Below are positions 1 to 9,343 of a DNA stretch of 64,000 bases, in pieces (position 1 is the stretch's first letter; every line of letters begins with the position of its first letter). The stretch comes from Undibacter mobilis (GTDB lineage: Bacteria; Pseudomonadota; Alphaproteobacteria; Rhizobiales; Xanthobacteraceae). The position numbers and the translations under genes were made by a program. The notes beneath the pieces are model-generated. The model worked only from the letters and a program-made list of their open reading frames with translations. It was not told where the DNA came from and made no database searches. Location: assembly GCF_003367195.1 (NCBI RefSeq), contig NZ_QRGO01000001.1, positions 730,501 through 794,500 on the forward strand, given 5' to 3'.

Positions 1-1
1 C

Positions 2-532
2 GCGCAGATCGAGAGCTATTTCCGATCCATCGCCAATGCCGTTGATATCCCGACCATCATCTATACCAATCCAAATTTCCAGCGCAGCGATCTCACTATC
101 GATGTCATCGAGCGGCTGGCGCAGCACCCACGCATCGTCGGCATCAAGGACGCCTCAACCAATACCGGGCGGCTGCTGTCGATCATCAACCGCACGTCGG
201 ACATCGATGTGTTCTCGGCGTCGGCGCACATTCCCGCTGCGGTAATGATGATTGGCGGCCGAGGCTGGATGGCGGGGCCTGCCTGCGTGGTGCCGAGGCA
301 GAGCGTCCTCCTCTACGAACTGTGCAAGGCGCAGAAGTGGGATGACGCCATGACGCTGCAGCGCGATTTGTGGCGGATCAACGAGGCTTTTGCCCGTTTC
401 AACCTCGCCGCATGCATCAAGGCCGGGCTGCAATTTCAGGGCTACGACGTCGGGGACCCGGTACCGCCGCAAACGCCATTGTCGGCCGAGGACCGCAAGG
501 TGGTGGAAGGTATTCTGAGCACATTGCCTTGA
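2..532 (+). CDS. DapA-family (dihydrodipicolinate synthase/N-acetylneuraminate lyase) aldolase, 5'-truncated
   Basis: Only the C-terminal 176 residues are inside the window; the frame is open from base 2 to the TGA ending at 532. The visible part has the DHDPS/NAL TIM-barrel hallmarks: IIYTNPNF holds the conserved Tyr of the Y-N-x-P motif, and RIVGIKDAS holds the Schiff-base Lys. The family makes or cleaves carbon-carbon bonds next to a keto acid through a lysine imine. Many Hyphomicrobiales carry several paralogues used in catabolism, so lysine biosynthesis cannot be assumed. The flippase gene starts 76 bases downstream on the same strand and looks functionally unrelated. The family is confident, the substrate unknown. 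Confidence 0.85.
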   Translation, partial: AQIESYFRSIANAVDIPTIIYTNPNFQRSDLTIDVIERLAQHPRIVGIKDASTNTGRLLSIINRTSDIDVFSASAHIPAAVMMIGGRGWMAGPACVVPRQSVLLYELCKAQKWDDAMTLQRDLWRINEAFARFNLAACIKAGLQFQGYDVGDPVPPQTPLSAEDRKVVEGILSTLP

Positions 533-608
533 ACGGTCCGCCGGGGGCGCGTCAGCAAGTCGCGCATCTTCCAACCGATTCTTAACGATCCCTTGCTATG
601 GCGGAACC

Positions 609-1997
609 ATGGTCCCGCCGCCCTCTTCCGGTTCCGAAACCGCCGCCCCACTGCCGACGCTGAGCGGCGCGATCGCGCGCGTCCGCGCCATGCTGGCCGA
701 CAAGAGCGACTCGCGGCTGGCGCAGCTGATGGCGGGCAAGGTGTTCCTGGTCCGCGTCGCCAATGCGCTGCTAATGTTGCTCAGCCAGGTACTGCTCGCG
801 CGCTGGATGGGCACGCACGAGTTCGGCATCTTCATTTACGTCTGGACCTGGGTGCTGATGATCGGCGCGCTGTCCGACATGGGCCTCTCGTCGGCGGCCA
901 AGCGCTTTATCCCCGAGTACACCGAGTACAAGGCCTTCGATAAATTGCGCGGCTTCATCAGCGGAAGCTGCTGGCTGTCTTTCGCCATCGCCACTGCTAT
1001 CGCCGCAATCGGCGCGCTCGGCGTCTGGCTGCTCGGGCCATGGCTCGACCACTATCTGATCATCCCGCTGTATCTCGCTTGCGTCATGATCCCAGTTTAC
1101 GGCCTGGTGCAGGTCGCCTCCGGCATCGCCGCTGCCTATGACTGGCCAGGTCTGGCATTCTGGCCCTTCTACATCATCCGCACGTCGCTGGTGATCGTGC
1201 TGATGGGCATCGCCTGGCTCATCGGCCTGCCGACCGACGCGCACACTGCGCTCTACATCTCCATCATCTCGATCTACGGCATCACCATCGGCCAGCTCGT
1301 AGTGCTGAACCGCCGACTCAAGACCAAGGTCGCGCCCGGCCCCAAGCAATATGAGGTCAAGATCTGGCTCGGCACCGCGCTGCCGATCTTCGTCGTCGAA
1401 GGCTTCTACCTGCTGCTGACTTACGTCGACATCCTTGCGCTGCAACACTTCGGCACACCGGACGACGTCGCCACCTATTACGCCGGCGCGCGCCTACTTT
1501 CGATCGTCGCCTTCGTCTATTTCGCCATCTCCGGCGCGGTGACCCACCGCTTCACCGAATATCATGTCACCGGCGACAAGGAGCGACTCGCCTCATTCTT
1601 TGCCGAGACCATACGCTGGACGTTCTGGCCGTCGCTGGCGATGTGTGTCGGCATTCTCGTTTTTGGCAAGCCGCTGCTGTATCTGTTCGGCCGCGAATAC
1701 GAAGCCGCCTACCCGGTGATGTTCATTCTCGCGGTCGGCCTGCTCGCGCGCGCCGCGGTCGGCCCGGCCGAGCGCCTGCTCAGCATGCTCGGTGAGCGCA
1801 AGCCCTGCGCGCTGATTTACGCTGCCGCCTTCATCGTCAATCTGGCGCTATGCATCGTGCTGATTCCGCGCTTCGGCATCGAAGGCGCCGGCGCTTCGAC
1901 TTCGGCGGCGCTGATCTTCGAGTCGATCATGCTGTTCATCGTGGCGCGTCGCCGCCTCGGCCTGCACGTCCTCATGTGGGGCGGCAAAAGGGCCTAA
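609..1997 (+). CDS. Polysaccharide flippase (Wzx-like, MOP superfamily)
   Basis: A 462-residue integral membrane protein with about 12 to 14 hydrophobic segments, a short hydrophilic N-terminus (residues 1-35), and the pattern of the polysaccharide biosynthesis/MOP exporter family. Internal features include the early VRVANALLMLLSQVLLARW helix and a late AVGPAERLLSMLGERK loop typical of lipid-linked oligosaccharide flippases. It probably moves undecaprenyl-linked glycans across the inner membrane for exopolysaccharide or O-antigen assembly. No glycosyltransferase or polymerase gene is adjacent, so the glycan is unknown. Its TAA stop shares four bases (CTAA) with the TAG stop of the convergent acyl-CoA synthetase gene. 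Confidence 0.8.
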   Translation: MVPPPSSGSETAAPLPTLSGAIARVRAMLADKSDSRLAQLMAGKVFLVRVANALLMLLSQVLLARWMGTHEFGIFIYVWTWVLMIGALSDMGLSSAAKRFIPEYTEYKAFDKLRGFISGSCWLSFAIATAIAAIGALGVWLLGPWLDHYLIIPLYLACVMIPVYGLVQVASGIAAAYDWPGLAFWPFYIIRTSLVIVLMGIAWLIGLPTDAHTALYISIISIYGITIGQLVVLNRRLKTKVAPGPKQYEVKIWLGTALPIFVVEGFYLLLTYVDILALQHFGTPDDVATYYAGARLLSIVAFVYFAISGAVTHRFTEYHVTGDKERLASFFAETIRWTFWPSLAMCVGILVFGKPLLYLFGREYEAAYPVMFILAVGLLARAAVGPAERLLSMLGERKPCALIYAAAFIVNLALCIVLIPRFGIEGAGASTSAALIFESIMLFIVARRRLGLHVLMWGGKRA

Positions 1998-3610
1998 CCG
2001 CGCTCGCGCAACATCCGGCGGATCACCTTACCCGTTGTCGTCATCGGCATGTCGTCGATGAACGCCACCTCGCGGGGATACTCGTGACCCGACAGCCGAG
2101 TCTTCACATAAGTCTGGATTTCGGCAGCTAGCTCGTCCGACGGCGCATGGCCGGGTTTGAGCACAATGAAGGCCTTCACGATCTCGGTGCGCAACGGATC
2201 GGGCTTGCCGACCGCGGCGGCCAGCGCGACCGCCGGATGCGAGATGAGGCAGTCCTCGATTTCGCCGGGCCCAATGCGGAAGCCGGACGATGTGATGACG
2301 TCGTCGTCGCGGCCGACGAAGGTGACGTAACCATCCTCGTCCATGACACCCTGATCGCCGGTCGTCATCCAGTCACCGATGAACTTGTCGCGCGTCGCCT
2401 GTTCGCGGCCCCAATATTTAAGGAACATGACCGGGTCCGGATGCTTCACCGCGATCTGACCCACATCGCCGGCTTTCAACACCCGGCCCTCCGGCCCAAC
2501 CACCGCGACGGTGTGCCCCGGCACCGCCTTGCCAATGGCGCCGACTTTCAGCGCGCCAAGTTGCGCACAGGAGCCAAGCACCAGATTGCATTCGGTCTGG
2601 CCATAGAACTCGTTGATCGTCAGCCCGAAGGCCGAGCGGCCCCATTCCAACGCCTCAAGCCCCAGCGATTCACCCCCCGACCCCAAGGCGCGCAGCTTCA
2701 GGTCGTAGCGACCGACGGGCGACGGCACTGCGCGCATCATGCGCAGCGCGGTCGGCGGAATGAACGCCAGCCGCACGCCCACCTTCTGCATCAACGCGAA
2801 GGCGTCGTCAGGATCGAATTTGTCGAACTTGCGCGCCACCACCGGCACGCCGCGATGCAAGCTGGGCAGCAACACATCCAGCAAGCCCCCGGCCCAGGCC
2901 CAGTCGGCCGGGGTCCAGAACAAATCGCCCGGCTGGCCGAACGGATAGTACGGCAATTCCGCGCCGGGCAGATGGCCGAGCACAACGCGATGGCCGTGCA
3001 GCGCGCCTTTCGGCTGACCGGTGGTACCCGAGGTGTACATGATCAGTGCTGGATCGTCCGGCGCCGTCACCTCCGGCGTGAACGACGACGAGGCCCGCGA
3101 CAGTTCCGCATTAAAATCATCGGCACCATCTACCGCGCCGTCGATCGACAGCACGCTGGCAACACCCGGCGTCTCGTGGCGAATGCCGGCGAGCCGCGCC
3201 ACGCCAGCCGCATTGGTGATGAGCGCCTTCGATCCGGAGTTCTGCAAGCGATAGGACAGCGCATCCGGTCCAAATAGCACCGCGATCGGCAGCGCCACCG
3301 CGCCGAGTTTGTAGATCGCGATGTGACAGGCCGCGACTTCCGGCGCCTGCGGCAGGTACACCGCGACGCGGTCGCCGCACTTGATGCCCTTGGCGCGCAG
3401 TACGTTGGCAAGGCGGTTCGAAGTCTCCCGCAGCCAGCCGAAGGAGATTCGGTCTTCGCGGCCGTCGGGATGGACATGGAGAATGGCGAGCCGGCGGGAG
3501 TCCTGATCGGCCCAACGGTCGCAACAACCAACGCCGATATTGTACTGCGCCGGGAGATCCCAGCGAAAGCGGCGGGTCAGTTCGTCGAAACTGGAAGCGT
3601 CCGGCAGCAT
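1994..3610 (-). CDS. AMP-binding acyl-CoA synthetase (medium-chain/ACSM-type)
   Basis: A 538-residue ANL-superfamily adenylating enzyme that would activate a carboxylic acid with ATP and CoA. The P-loop-like motif MYTSGTTGQPKG is near residues 191-202, the adenylate-binding block NEFYGQTE near residue 335, the A7/A8 hinge region TGDQGVMDEDGY with SGFRIGPGEIE follows, and the C-terminal catalytic lysine is in TTGKVIRR at about residue 528. Length and the SGFRIGPGE block resemble acetoacetyl/medium-chain acyl-CoA synthetases rather than acetyl-CoA synthetase Acs (about 650 residues). It lies alone on the minus strand, convergent with the flippase and with no terminator between them. Substrate chain length cannot be read from sequence. 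Confidence 0.85.
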   Translation of the reverse strand: MLPDASSFDELTRRFRWDLPAQYNIGVGCCDRWADQDSRRLAILHVHPDGREDRISFGWLRETSNRLANVLRAKGIKCGDRVAVYLPQAPEVAACHIAIYKLGAVALPIAVLFGPDALSYRLQNSGSKALITNAAGVARLAGIRHETPGVASVLSIDGAVDGADDFNAELSRASSSFTPEVTAPDDPALIMYTSGTTGQPKGALHGHRVVLGHLPGAELPYYPFGQPGDLFWTPADWAWAGGLLDVLLPSLHRGVPVVARKFDKFDPDDAFALMQKVGVRLAFIPPTALRMMRAVPSPVGRYDLKLRALGSGGESLGLEALEWGRSAFGLTINEFYGQTECNLVLGSCAQLGALKVGAIGKAVPGHTVAVVGPEGRVLKAGDVGQIAVKHPDPVMFLKYWGREQATRDKFIGDWMTTGDQGVMDEDGYVTFVGRDDDVITSSGFRIGPGEIEDCLISHPAVALAAAVGKPDPLRTEIVKAFIVLKPGHAPSDELAAEIQTYVKTRLSGHEYPREVAFIDDMPMTTTGKVIRRMLRERG

Positions 3611-3695
3611 GCGGGCGGCAGGCTAGTCGGGCTAGCCCGCGAGGTCCAGATGGCCCGGTTTGCACCGACCCCTTTCGGGGGATGAAGCGTATCGA

Positions 3696-4217
3696 TCAAT
3701 TTTTCCGGTCGTCGGGCTGGGCGATCACCATGGCCCAGTACACCTTGTACTTCGACTTCGGGGTATAGACCGCGGCAATGCCGAGGCGGGTCGCGTCCTT
3801 GAGCAGCATATTGGCCCGATGCGGTGGCGAATCGCGCCAGCCGGAAAATGCCTCGGCCAACGTGTGGTAGCCAGCGCCAATATTCTCGGCTGCGGTTTTG
3901 GCATTGTAGCCCGCCGCCTTGAGCCGCACATTGAACGGCTTGCCGGCTGCATGATCGAGCTTGTCGCGCTGCGCCATCACCTCCGCCTGACCCTGCGCCA
4001 TTCGCGTGAGTTCCGGATCAAGCGTCACCGCCGGCAGGCCGTTATTGGCGCGATAGCCGGAAATCATCGACGCCGCCGCAGCGTCGTCGAGCTTGGCACC
4101 CGGTTGCGCAAGGCTGCGATAGAAGCTGGGTTCCTCCTTGGGAACGTAATTGTCGCCGGCACAGCCGGTCAGCGCCAACAAGACAAAAATAGGCGCACAC
4201 AGGCGGACAGCGGCCAT
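3696..4217 (-). CDS. CAP-domain (SCP/PR-1-like) lipoprotein
   Basis: A 173-residue secreted protein. The start is placed at the ATG at 4217 because it opens directly into a lipoprotein signal peptide (MAAVRLCAPIFVLLALTGC), with the lipobox LTGC setting the acylated Cys at residue 19; the frame stays open upstream to 4352 but that extension is unlike a coding N-terminus. The CAP domain follows: INGYRANNGL-like text (ISGYRANNGLPAV), the GENIGAGY-like motif AAENIGAGY, and the typical SPPHRANMLL. Bacterial YkwD-type CAP proteins are envelope proteins of mostly unknown function. It is divergent from the chemoreceptor gene, with a CtrA-like palindrome between them. Confidence 0.8.
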   Translation of the reverse strand: MAAVRLCAPIFVLLALTGCAGDNYVPKEEPSFYRSLAQPGAKLDDAAAASMISGYRANNGLPAVTLDPELTRMAQGQAEVMAQRDKLDHAAGKPFNVRLKAAGYNAKTAAENIGAGYHTLAEAFSGWRDSPPHRANMLLKDATRLGIAAVYTPKSKYKVYWAMVIAQPDDRKN

Positions 4218-4344
4218 TGAGGCACTCCAAGTCGGTTCGGATTCGCCACGGAAACTGGCGGGCGACCATGGCCGAACGGTGGTGAAGAACTGGTGTCTCC
4301 CTGACTTTGGCGACAGACACGGCCATGCCTGGCGGACGCCGCGA

Positions 4345-4359
4345 TTAACCATTGGTTAA
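4345..4359. promoter_or_regulatory. Candidate CtrA-binding site
   Basis: The 15-base sequence TTAACCATTGGTTAA is a perfect palindrome around a central T and matches the alphaproteobacterial CtrA consensus TTAA-N7-TTAA. It lies between the divergent CAP-lipoprotein gene (ATG at 4217) and the chemoreceptor gene (ATG at 4432), 73 bases upstream of the latter. CtrA is known to control motility and chemotaxis genes in many alphaproteobacteria, which fits the chemoreceptor. Binding itself is an inference. Confidence 0.6.
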
Positions 4360-4431
4360 CCTCCTAACTCACCAAATTAACAACAAAAAAACCGCGTGCA
4401 CCTATCGTCGTGGGAAAACCGGGGACGAAGC

Positions 4432-5874
4432 ATGGTCGCGACCGCTACTGCGCCGACTTTGATGCGACATGCCGTGATAGTCGGCACGGCCGGCATCGCA
4501 GCCTTTGCCGGCAGCTTCCTCGTGCTCGACGGTTTTCTGGCAGCCACTGGCTCGGCCATCATCATGGCGACCATCAGCGCAGCCACCGCGGCGGCCGTCG
4601 CCCTATTCGGGCTCGCCGTCCACATCCGCACGCAAAATAACAAGATGGCAATGGCACTGCGCGGAATGTCGCTGGGTCTTTGTGTCTTCGACGGCCGCGA
4701 ACGTCTTGTTTATTGCAACAAGCGTTACGCCGACCTCTACCACCTGCCGGACAAGCTATGCCGCCGCGGCACCACATTGAGCGAAATTCTCGCCTTCCGA
4801 GCGGCCAATGGAACGTTTCTGCGCGATCCGACCGAGTTCCGCCACCAGCTTATTGCCGACATGCGCCAGCTCAAAGCGGTCAACAACGAAGTTGAAACGC
4901 CTGACGGACGACTCCTATCGATCCGCAACCAGGGGCTTCCGGGCGGAGGTTGGGTCGGCAGCCACGAAGACATTACACAGCGCCGTGAGGCCGAACGGGA
5001 GCGCGAGAACCTGCAGGCGCAGGCGAATCGCCGAGCCGCCATTGAGCTGGCGATCACGACGTTCCGGTCGCGCATCGATGAGCAACTCCGCGCGGCGAGC
5101 GAAGGCGCGCGCACCATGCGCGCTACCGCGGCTGCACTGTTCGCCAATTCGGGCCGTACGTCCAGCGGCGCCAATACGGCCGTGTCGGCCGCTCATGAAG
5201 CGTCGACCAATGTCGAAACTGCGTCCGTCGCGTCGGACCAGTTGGCGTCGTCGATCGTTGAAATCGCGCGACAGCTGACGGTGACGACCGACATCGTGCG
5301 CGGGGCGGTCGATGAAACGCGCGGCGCCAATGCGCAAATCGGCGGCCTCGCCGAGGCCGCGCAAAAGATCGGCGACGTGGTCAAGCTGATCCGCGCCATT
5401 GCCGAACAGACAAATCTGCTGGCGCTGAACGCGACGATTGAAGCCGCACGTGCCGGCGAAGCCGGCAAGGGCTTCGCTGTGGTGGCATCGGAGGTCAAAT
5501 CGCTGGCGGTGCAGACCGCACAGGCGACCGAAGACATCACGACACTGATCGGCGCTGTGCAGAAAGCGACGGTTGGCGCCGTCGGCGCCATCGGCCGCAT
5601 CGCCACCCGTATGCAGGAGATCGACAGTTGCGCGACCATCGTTGCGGCGGCGGTCGAGGAACAGAGCGCAGCGACTTCCGAAATATCTCAAAACGTCGCC
5701 GGCGCGGCGAGCGGGGCAAGGTCGATCGGCACGACGCTCGACGACGTGGTCGGCGCCGCCACGAGAACCTCGGCGGCCGCGGAAAGCGTACTAGCCGCTG
5801 CCGAGGCGGTCGAAGCGGCGGCAAGTGAACTGCGCGACGAAGTCGCCGGCTTCCTGCGGCGCGTTGCCGCCTGA
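4432..5874 (+). CDS. Methyl-accepting chemotaxis protein with PAS domain
   Basis: A 480-residue chemoreceptor. The ATG at 4432 is preferred over the in-frame GTG at 4396 because GGGGA lies about seven bases before it. Two hydrophobic segments (about residues 13-35 and 42-63) with almost no periplasmic loop are followed by a cytoplasmic PAS-type domain (from [19 protein letters not shown], about 75-190) and a coiled-coil signalling domain whose hairpin tip [19 protein letters not shown] (about residue 325) binds CheA/CheW. There is no large periplasmic ligand domain and no obvious HAMP, so the signal is probably sensed inside the cell or the membrane through PAS. A CtrA-like site lies upstream and a strong hairpin terminator follows. 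Confidence 0.88.
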   Translation: MVATATAPTLMRHAVIVGTAGIAAFAGSFLVLDGFLAATGSAIIMATISAATAAAVALFGLAVHIRTQNNKMAMALRGMSLGLCVFDGRERLVYCNKRYADLYHLPDKLCRRGTTLSEILAFRAANGTFLRDPTEFRHQLIADMRQLKAVNNEVETPDGRLLSIRNQGLPGGGWVGSHEDITQRREAERERENLQAQANRRAAIELAITTFRSRIDEQLRAASEGARTMRATAAALFANSGRTSSGANTAVSAAHEASTNVETASVASDQLASSIVEIARQLTVTTDIVRGAVDETRGANAQIGGLAEAAQKIGDVVKLIRAIAEQTNLLALNATIEAARAGEAGKGFAVVASEVKSLAVQTAQATEDITTLIGAVQKATVGAVGAIGRIATRMQEIDSCATIVAAAVEEQSAATSEISQNVAGAASGARSIGTTLDDVVGAATRTSAAAESVLAAAEAVEAAASELRDEVAGFLRRVAA

Positions 5875-5896
5875 CACGCCTGAAAAGCACGAGTGA

Positions 5897-5923
5897 AAAG
5901 GCCGGGCAATTTGCCCGGCCTTT
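5897..5923. terminator. Bidirectional hairpin terminator between convergent genes
   Basis: An AAGGCCGGGCAA/TTGCCCGGCCTT stem, G/C-rich at its base, is flanked by TTTCTTGTTCTTT on the plus strand and an A-rich side (GTGAAAA) that becomes T-rich on the minus strand. It sits between the chemoreceptor stop and the L,D-transpeptidase stop and can serve both. Confidence 0.75.
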
Positions 5924-5945
5924 CTTGTTCTTTGATGCGCGGGGA

Positions 5946-7040
5946 TCAGCGGACCGGCGTACCCGGCCGCGACATTACCGGCGGGTTGATTGGAGCCGGC
6001 GCGCCATTAGAGGCCGGTGCGCCAGTTGAAACCGGCGTCGACCCGGCGGCATTCGCGACCGTCGCCGGATTACCCGGCCAGACCACAACGCGGGTGCCGA
6101 CCTGAACGCGGCTGAACAGGTCTTCGATGTCCTCGTTGAGAAGGCGGATACAGCCTGACGAGACGGTCTGGCCGATGGTCGAGGGCTGGTTGGTGCCGTG
6201 GATTCGGTACAGCGTATTGCCGAGATAGAGGGCGCGGGCGCCGAGCGGATTGCCCGGGCCACCGGCCATCATGCGCGGGAGATAAGGCTGGCGTTCGATC
6301 ATTTCCGACGGAGGGAACCAATCCGGCCATTCCCGCATGCGGCTGATCCGTTCGGTGCCGTTCCAGGTGAAGCCTTCGCGGCCGACGCCGATGCCATAGC
6401 GCATCGCTTTGCCGCCACCGAGCACGAGATAGAGGTAAGTGTTCGGCGTATCGACAATAATGGTGCCGGCCGGTTCCTTGGTCTGGAAATCGACGAGCTG
6501 CTTTTTCAGATTCGCCGGCAGTTCCTTGGGCTGGCCCTGCTCTGGCTGATCCTCCGGCGGCAATGTCATCACCGTGTTGGGAGCCAGCGGCGCCGGTGCA
6601 GCCGAGGGGCCGCCAAGACCGGCCGGCGGCCGCTCAATCGCAGGCTGCACGGAAGTCTGGGTCCGCGGCGGCTCGTTGCCGAACTGGTGACCAATCGGCC
6701 CCTGCGGCAGAGGCATCGGCTGGCCGTTGTTCGGCTGGCTGTAACCGGACGGCGCACTGTTCGCTGGGCCGAGGGCCTGCGGCACGACGCCATTCGGTTG
6801 AGCCAGGCCCGGCGGCGGCAGGCTTTCCGCCTCGATACGGCTCTGGCCGATCTGCGACTGCTGCACCTGAGCCTGTCGGATATCCTCTTCCTGACCCTGG
6901 TCATCACGGAACAGACCGAACAGCCCGGGAAACCGGCCGCTCTGGGTCCCGGATGACGACTGGGCCTGCGCCGCCGGAGCAGCCAGAACGAGGGCCACCG
7001 GCAACGACAGCAGCAAAGAGCCGAGAGGACGCTTCATCAA
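5946..7040 (-). CDS. L,D-transpeptidase (YkuD/ErfK family)
   Basis: A 364-residue exported protein that would form or exchange 3-3 peptidoglycan crosslinks, or attach proteins to peptidoglycan, in the periplasm. An N-terminal signal peptide (PLGSLLLSLPVALVLAAPAAQA) is followed by a long low-complexity linker rich in Pro, Gln, Gly and Ser (about residues 27-175), then the YkuD catalytic domain. The active site is intact: IHGTNQPSTIG near residue 281 carries the His, and SSGCIRL near residue 295 carries the nucleophilic Cys and Arg. The family is abundant in Hyphomicrobiales, where polar growth uses many L,D-crosslinks. It is a monocistronic unit convergent with the chemoreceptor. Confidence 0.9.
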   Translation of the reverse strand: MMKRPLGSLLLSLPVALVLAAPAAQAQSSSGTQSGRFPGLFGLFRDDQGQEEDIRQAQVQQSQIGQSRIEAESLPPPGLAQPNGVVPQALGPANSAPSGYSQPNNGQPMPLPQGPIGHQFGNEPPRTQTSVQPAIERPPAGLGGPSAAPAPLAPNTVMTLPPEDQPEQGQPKELPANLKKQLVDFQTKEPAGTIIVDTPNTYLYLVLGGGKAMRYGIGVGREGFTWNGTERISRMREWPDWFPPSEMIERQPYLPRMMAGGPGNPLGARALYLGNTLYRIHGTNQPSTIGQTVSSGCIRLLNEDIEDLFSRVQVGTRVVVWPGNPATVANAAGSTPVSTGAPASNGAPAPINPPVMSRPGTPVR

Positions 7041-7328
7041 TCACCTTCAGAAAGTCGCTTGAAAGGTCTGGTCAAACCACGGCGCCCACAGGCGGCCGCC
7101 AATCCGGCCCTTGATTGCCTCGTGATCAAGGCACATTCAAGACCGGATTTCATAGTTCGCGCTAACGTGATTCAAGCGAGAAATCCGTCACTTGCCCGCC
7201 AGCCTGTCATGCGGCGGCGCTGATTGACAGGCCCGGTCGCATTTCGTCCATTGCGGGCGCGTATCGGCAGCATCCGACAAAAGACGCAGGCGCCGCGTCC
7301 GGGATGATGAAATGAAGAGGGAACCACG

Positions 7329-8552
7329 GTGAAGGTAGCCATTGTCGGCGGCGGCATTTGCGGATTGTCGCTTGCGCTGCATCTCAACAAGCAGGGCATC
7401 AAGTCTCGGGTTTACGAGCGCGTTCCCGAGATCAAACCCCTCGGCGTCGGCATTACCTTGCTGCCCCATGCCATGCGCGAGTTCTCCGCGCTGGGGATCG
7501 GCGACGAACTGCTCAAGGCCGGCATCGAAAACCGCGAGAGCCGGTTCTACAACCGCTTCGGCCAGCTCATCTACCGCGAGGACCGCGGCAAGTTCGCCGG
7601 CTACCAGTACCCGGAAGTGGGCATCCACCGCGGCAGGCTGCATCTGATCCTGTACGGTGCGGTCATCCGCGCGCTCGGGCCCGAGGCCGTCGTCACGGAT
7701 CATGAATGTGTCGGCGTCGATCAGGATGAAAATGGCGCTACGGCCCGATTCAAAGGGCGCGGTCCAGTCCACGCCGACATCGTCGTCGCCTGCGACGGCA
7801 TCAATTCGGCGATCCGCAAGCAGTTTCATCCGGACGACAAGGTCGTCTTCACCGGCATCAATACCTGGCGCGGCGTGACCCGCCGCAAGCCGATCCTCGA
7901 CGGCCGCACTTACATGCGCGTCGGGTCCATCAATACGGGCAAGATCGTAATCTACCCGATCGTCGATGACATCGACGGCAATGGCAATCAGCTCATCAAC
8001 TGGATGGCCGAAATCAAGCGCGAGGGCAGCCTTAGCCAGAACGATTGGAATCGGCAGGGTAATCTCGACGACTTCTTCCCGATCTACGAGAGCTGGCGCT
8101 TCGACTGGCTCGATGTCGCGCAGATGATCCGCGATGCCGACCAGATCCTTGAATATCCCATGGTCGACAAGGACCCGATCTCGCAATGGACCTTCGGCAG
8201 GGTGACGCTGGCGGGAGACGCCGCGCATCCGATGTACCCCCGCGGCTCGAACGGTGGCGCCCAGGCCGCGATCGACGCCCGGACCTTGGCCGATTGCCTC
8301 GTCAAAGCCGCCGACCCGCGTGACGCGCTCAAAGCCTATGAGGCCGCCCGCGCCGAGCCGGCGGCCAACGTGGTCCGCACCAATCGGGCGCAGCCGCCGG
8401 ATTTCATCAATATCAAGGTCGAGGAACTGGTGGGTGATCGGCCGTTCGAGAATTTGGACGACTACATCACCCAGGACGAGCTTCGCGCCTTGTCGGACGG
8501 CTACAAGAAGGTGGCAGGCTTTTCCCTGGCCGATGTTAGCCGGTCGGCCTGA
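7329..8552 (+). CDS. FAD-dependent aromatic monooxygenase (PHBH/PhzS-like)
   Basis: A 407-residue class A flavoprotein monooxygenase-like protein. The GTG start follows an AGAGGGAA ribosome-binding site. The N-terminal dinucleotide-binding motif VGGGICGLSLALHL is at residues 5-18 with ERVPE binding the ribose; the DG motif is in VVACDGINSAIRK; the GD motif GDAAHPMYPRGSNG near residue 296 contacts FAD. These enzymes use NAD(P)H and O2 to hydroxylate aromatic or heterocyclic substrates. The MYPRGSNG variant and overall length resemble the PhzS-like flavin-dependent oxidoreductases, but there is no phenazine locus here. Neighbours give no substrate clue; the next gene, an ECF sigma factor, is 238 bases away. 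Confidence 0.82.
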   Translation: MKVAIVGGGICGLSLALHLNKQGIKSRVYERVPEIKPLGVGITLLPHAMREFSALGIGDELLKAGIENRESRFYNRFGQLIYREDRGKFAGYQYPEVGIHRGRLHLILYGAVIRALGPEAVVTDHECVGVDQDENGATARFKGRGPVHADIVVACDGINSAIRKQFHPDDKVVFTGINTWRGVTRRKPILDGRTYMRVGSINTGKIVIYPIVDDIDGNGNQLINWMAEIKREGSLSQNDWNRQGNLDDFFPIYESWRFDWLDVAQMIRDADQILEYPMVDKDPISQWTFGRVTLAGDAAHPMYPRGSNGGAQAAIDARTLADCLVKAADPRDALKAYEAARAEPAANVVRTNRAQPPDFINIKVEELVGDRPFENLDDYITQDELRALSDGYKKVAGFSLADVSRSA

Positions 8553-8790
8553 GCAGCCTCGTCGGCCGGAGGCTACAGGCATCCGGCGGCATAAAGGCAT
8601 GGTAAATAGCGCCATTCTACCGTAGCCTTTCGCAAAGCTTTGCCGGTTCAATAGCTTAGCCGGCGCTTCCGCATAATTTTGTTACATATCCGGACACGTC
8701 GCAGCACAGGTTTTGGTCGCTTCATGCGTTTATCGAATAGGCCCAACACCCTGCCGATGTGGTTCGCGCGATGGCAATTGCCGGCTTCCG

Positions 8791-9333
8791 ATGGACGATA
8801 GCGACGAAGCGCTTATGGGCAGGGTCGCGAGGGGCGACCAGGTGGCATACCGAAACCTGTCCCTCCGTCATGTCCCGGCCATGCTCGGGCTCGCCCGGCG
8901 CATCCTGGGCAATGCCGCGGACGCCGAGGACGTGGTCCAGGAGGCCATGCTCCGGGTCTGGACCCACGCGCCACGCTGGGAGCCGCTGGCGGCGTTCCGC
9001 ACCTGGCTTACGCGGATCGTGGTCAATTTGTGTCTCGACCGCAAAAGGAAGGCTCCCTGGGTCGATCTCGAGGCGGCCGGAGAACTTGCCGACCCGGCAC
9101 CCAATGCCGGCGAGGAGGCGGAACGGACTGAACGCGACCGGCAGGTCGATCAGGCGATCGGTAAATTGCCGGATCGCCAGCGCACTGCAATCGTGCTCAC
9201 CTATGGTGACGGCATGAGCAATGCGGAAGTCGCGGAAGTGATGGGCACGACCGTTTCGGCGGTCGAGACTTTGTTGGTGCGCGCCAAGCAAAGCTTGCGG
9301 CGCGCGCTCGGCGATACCGCCGACGATGAATGA
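8791..9333 (+). CDS. ECF-family RNA polymerase sigma factor
   Basis: A 180-residue extracytoplasmic-function sigma factor. The ATG at 8791 was chosen because the sigma region starts there (MDDSDEALMGRVARGDQVAY); the in-frame TTG at 8713 adds 26 residues unlike the family. Region 2 (about residues 8-75) includes ILGNAADAEDVVQEAMLRVW, the linker is short, and region 4 (about 115-172) has LPDRQRTAIVLTYGDGMSNAEVAE with a helix-turn-helix and the ending VETLLVRAKQSLRRAL. It is followed after 10 bases by a small one-TM protein and a periplasmic sensor-like protein, the arrangement of sigma/anti-sigma/sensor loci such as CnrH-CnrY-CnrX. It may switch on the downstream efflux genes. Confidence 0.9.
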   Translation: MDDSDEALMGRVARGDQVAYRNLSLRHVPAMLGLARRILGNAADAEDVVQEAMLRVWTHAPRWEPLAAFRTWLTRIVVNLCLDRKRKAPWVDLEAAGELADPAPNAGEEAERTERDRQVDQAIGKLPDRQRTAIVLTYGDGMSNAEVAEVMGTTVSAVETLLVRAKQSLRRALGDTADDE

Positions 9334-9343
9334 GGGTTGAGTG

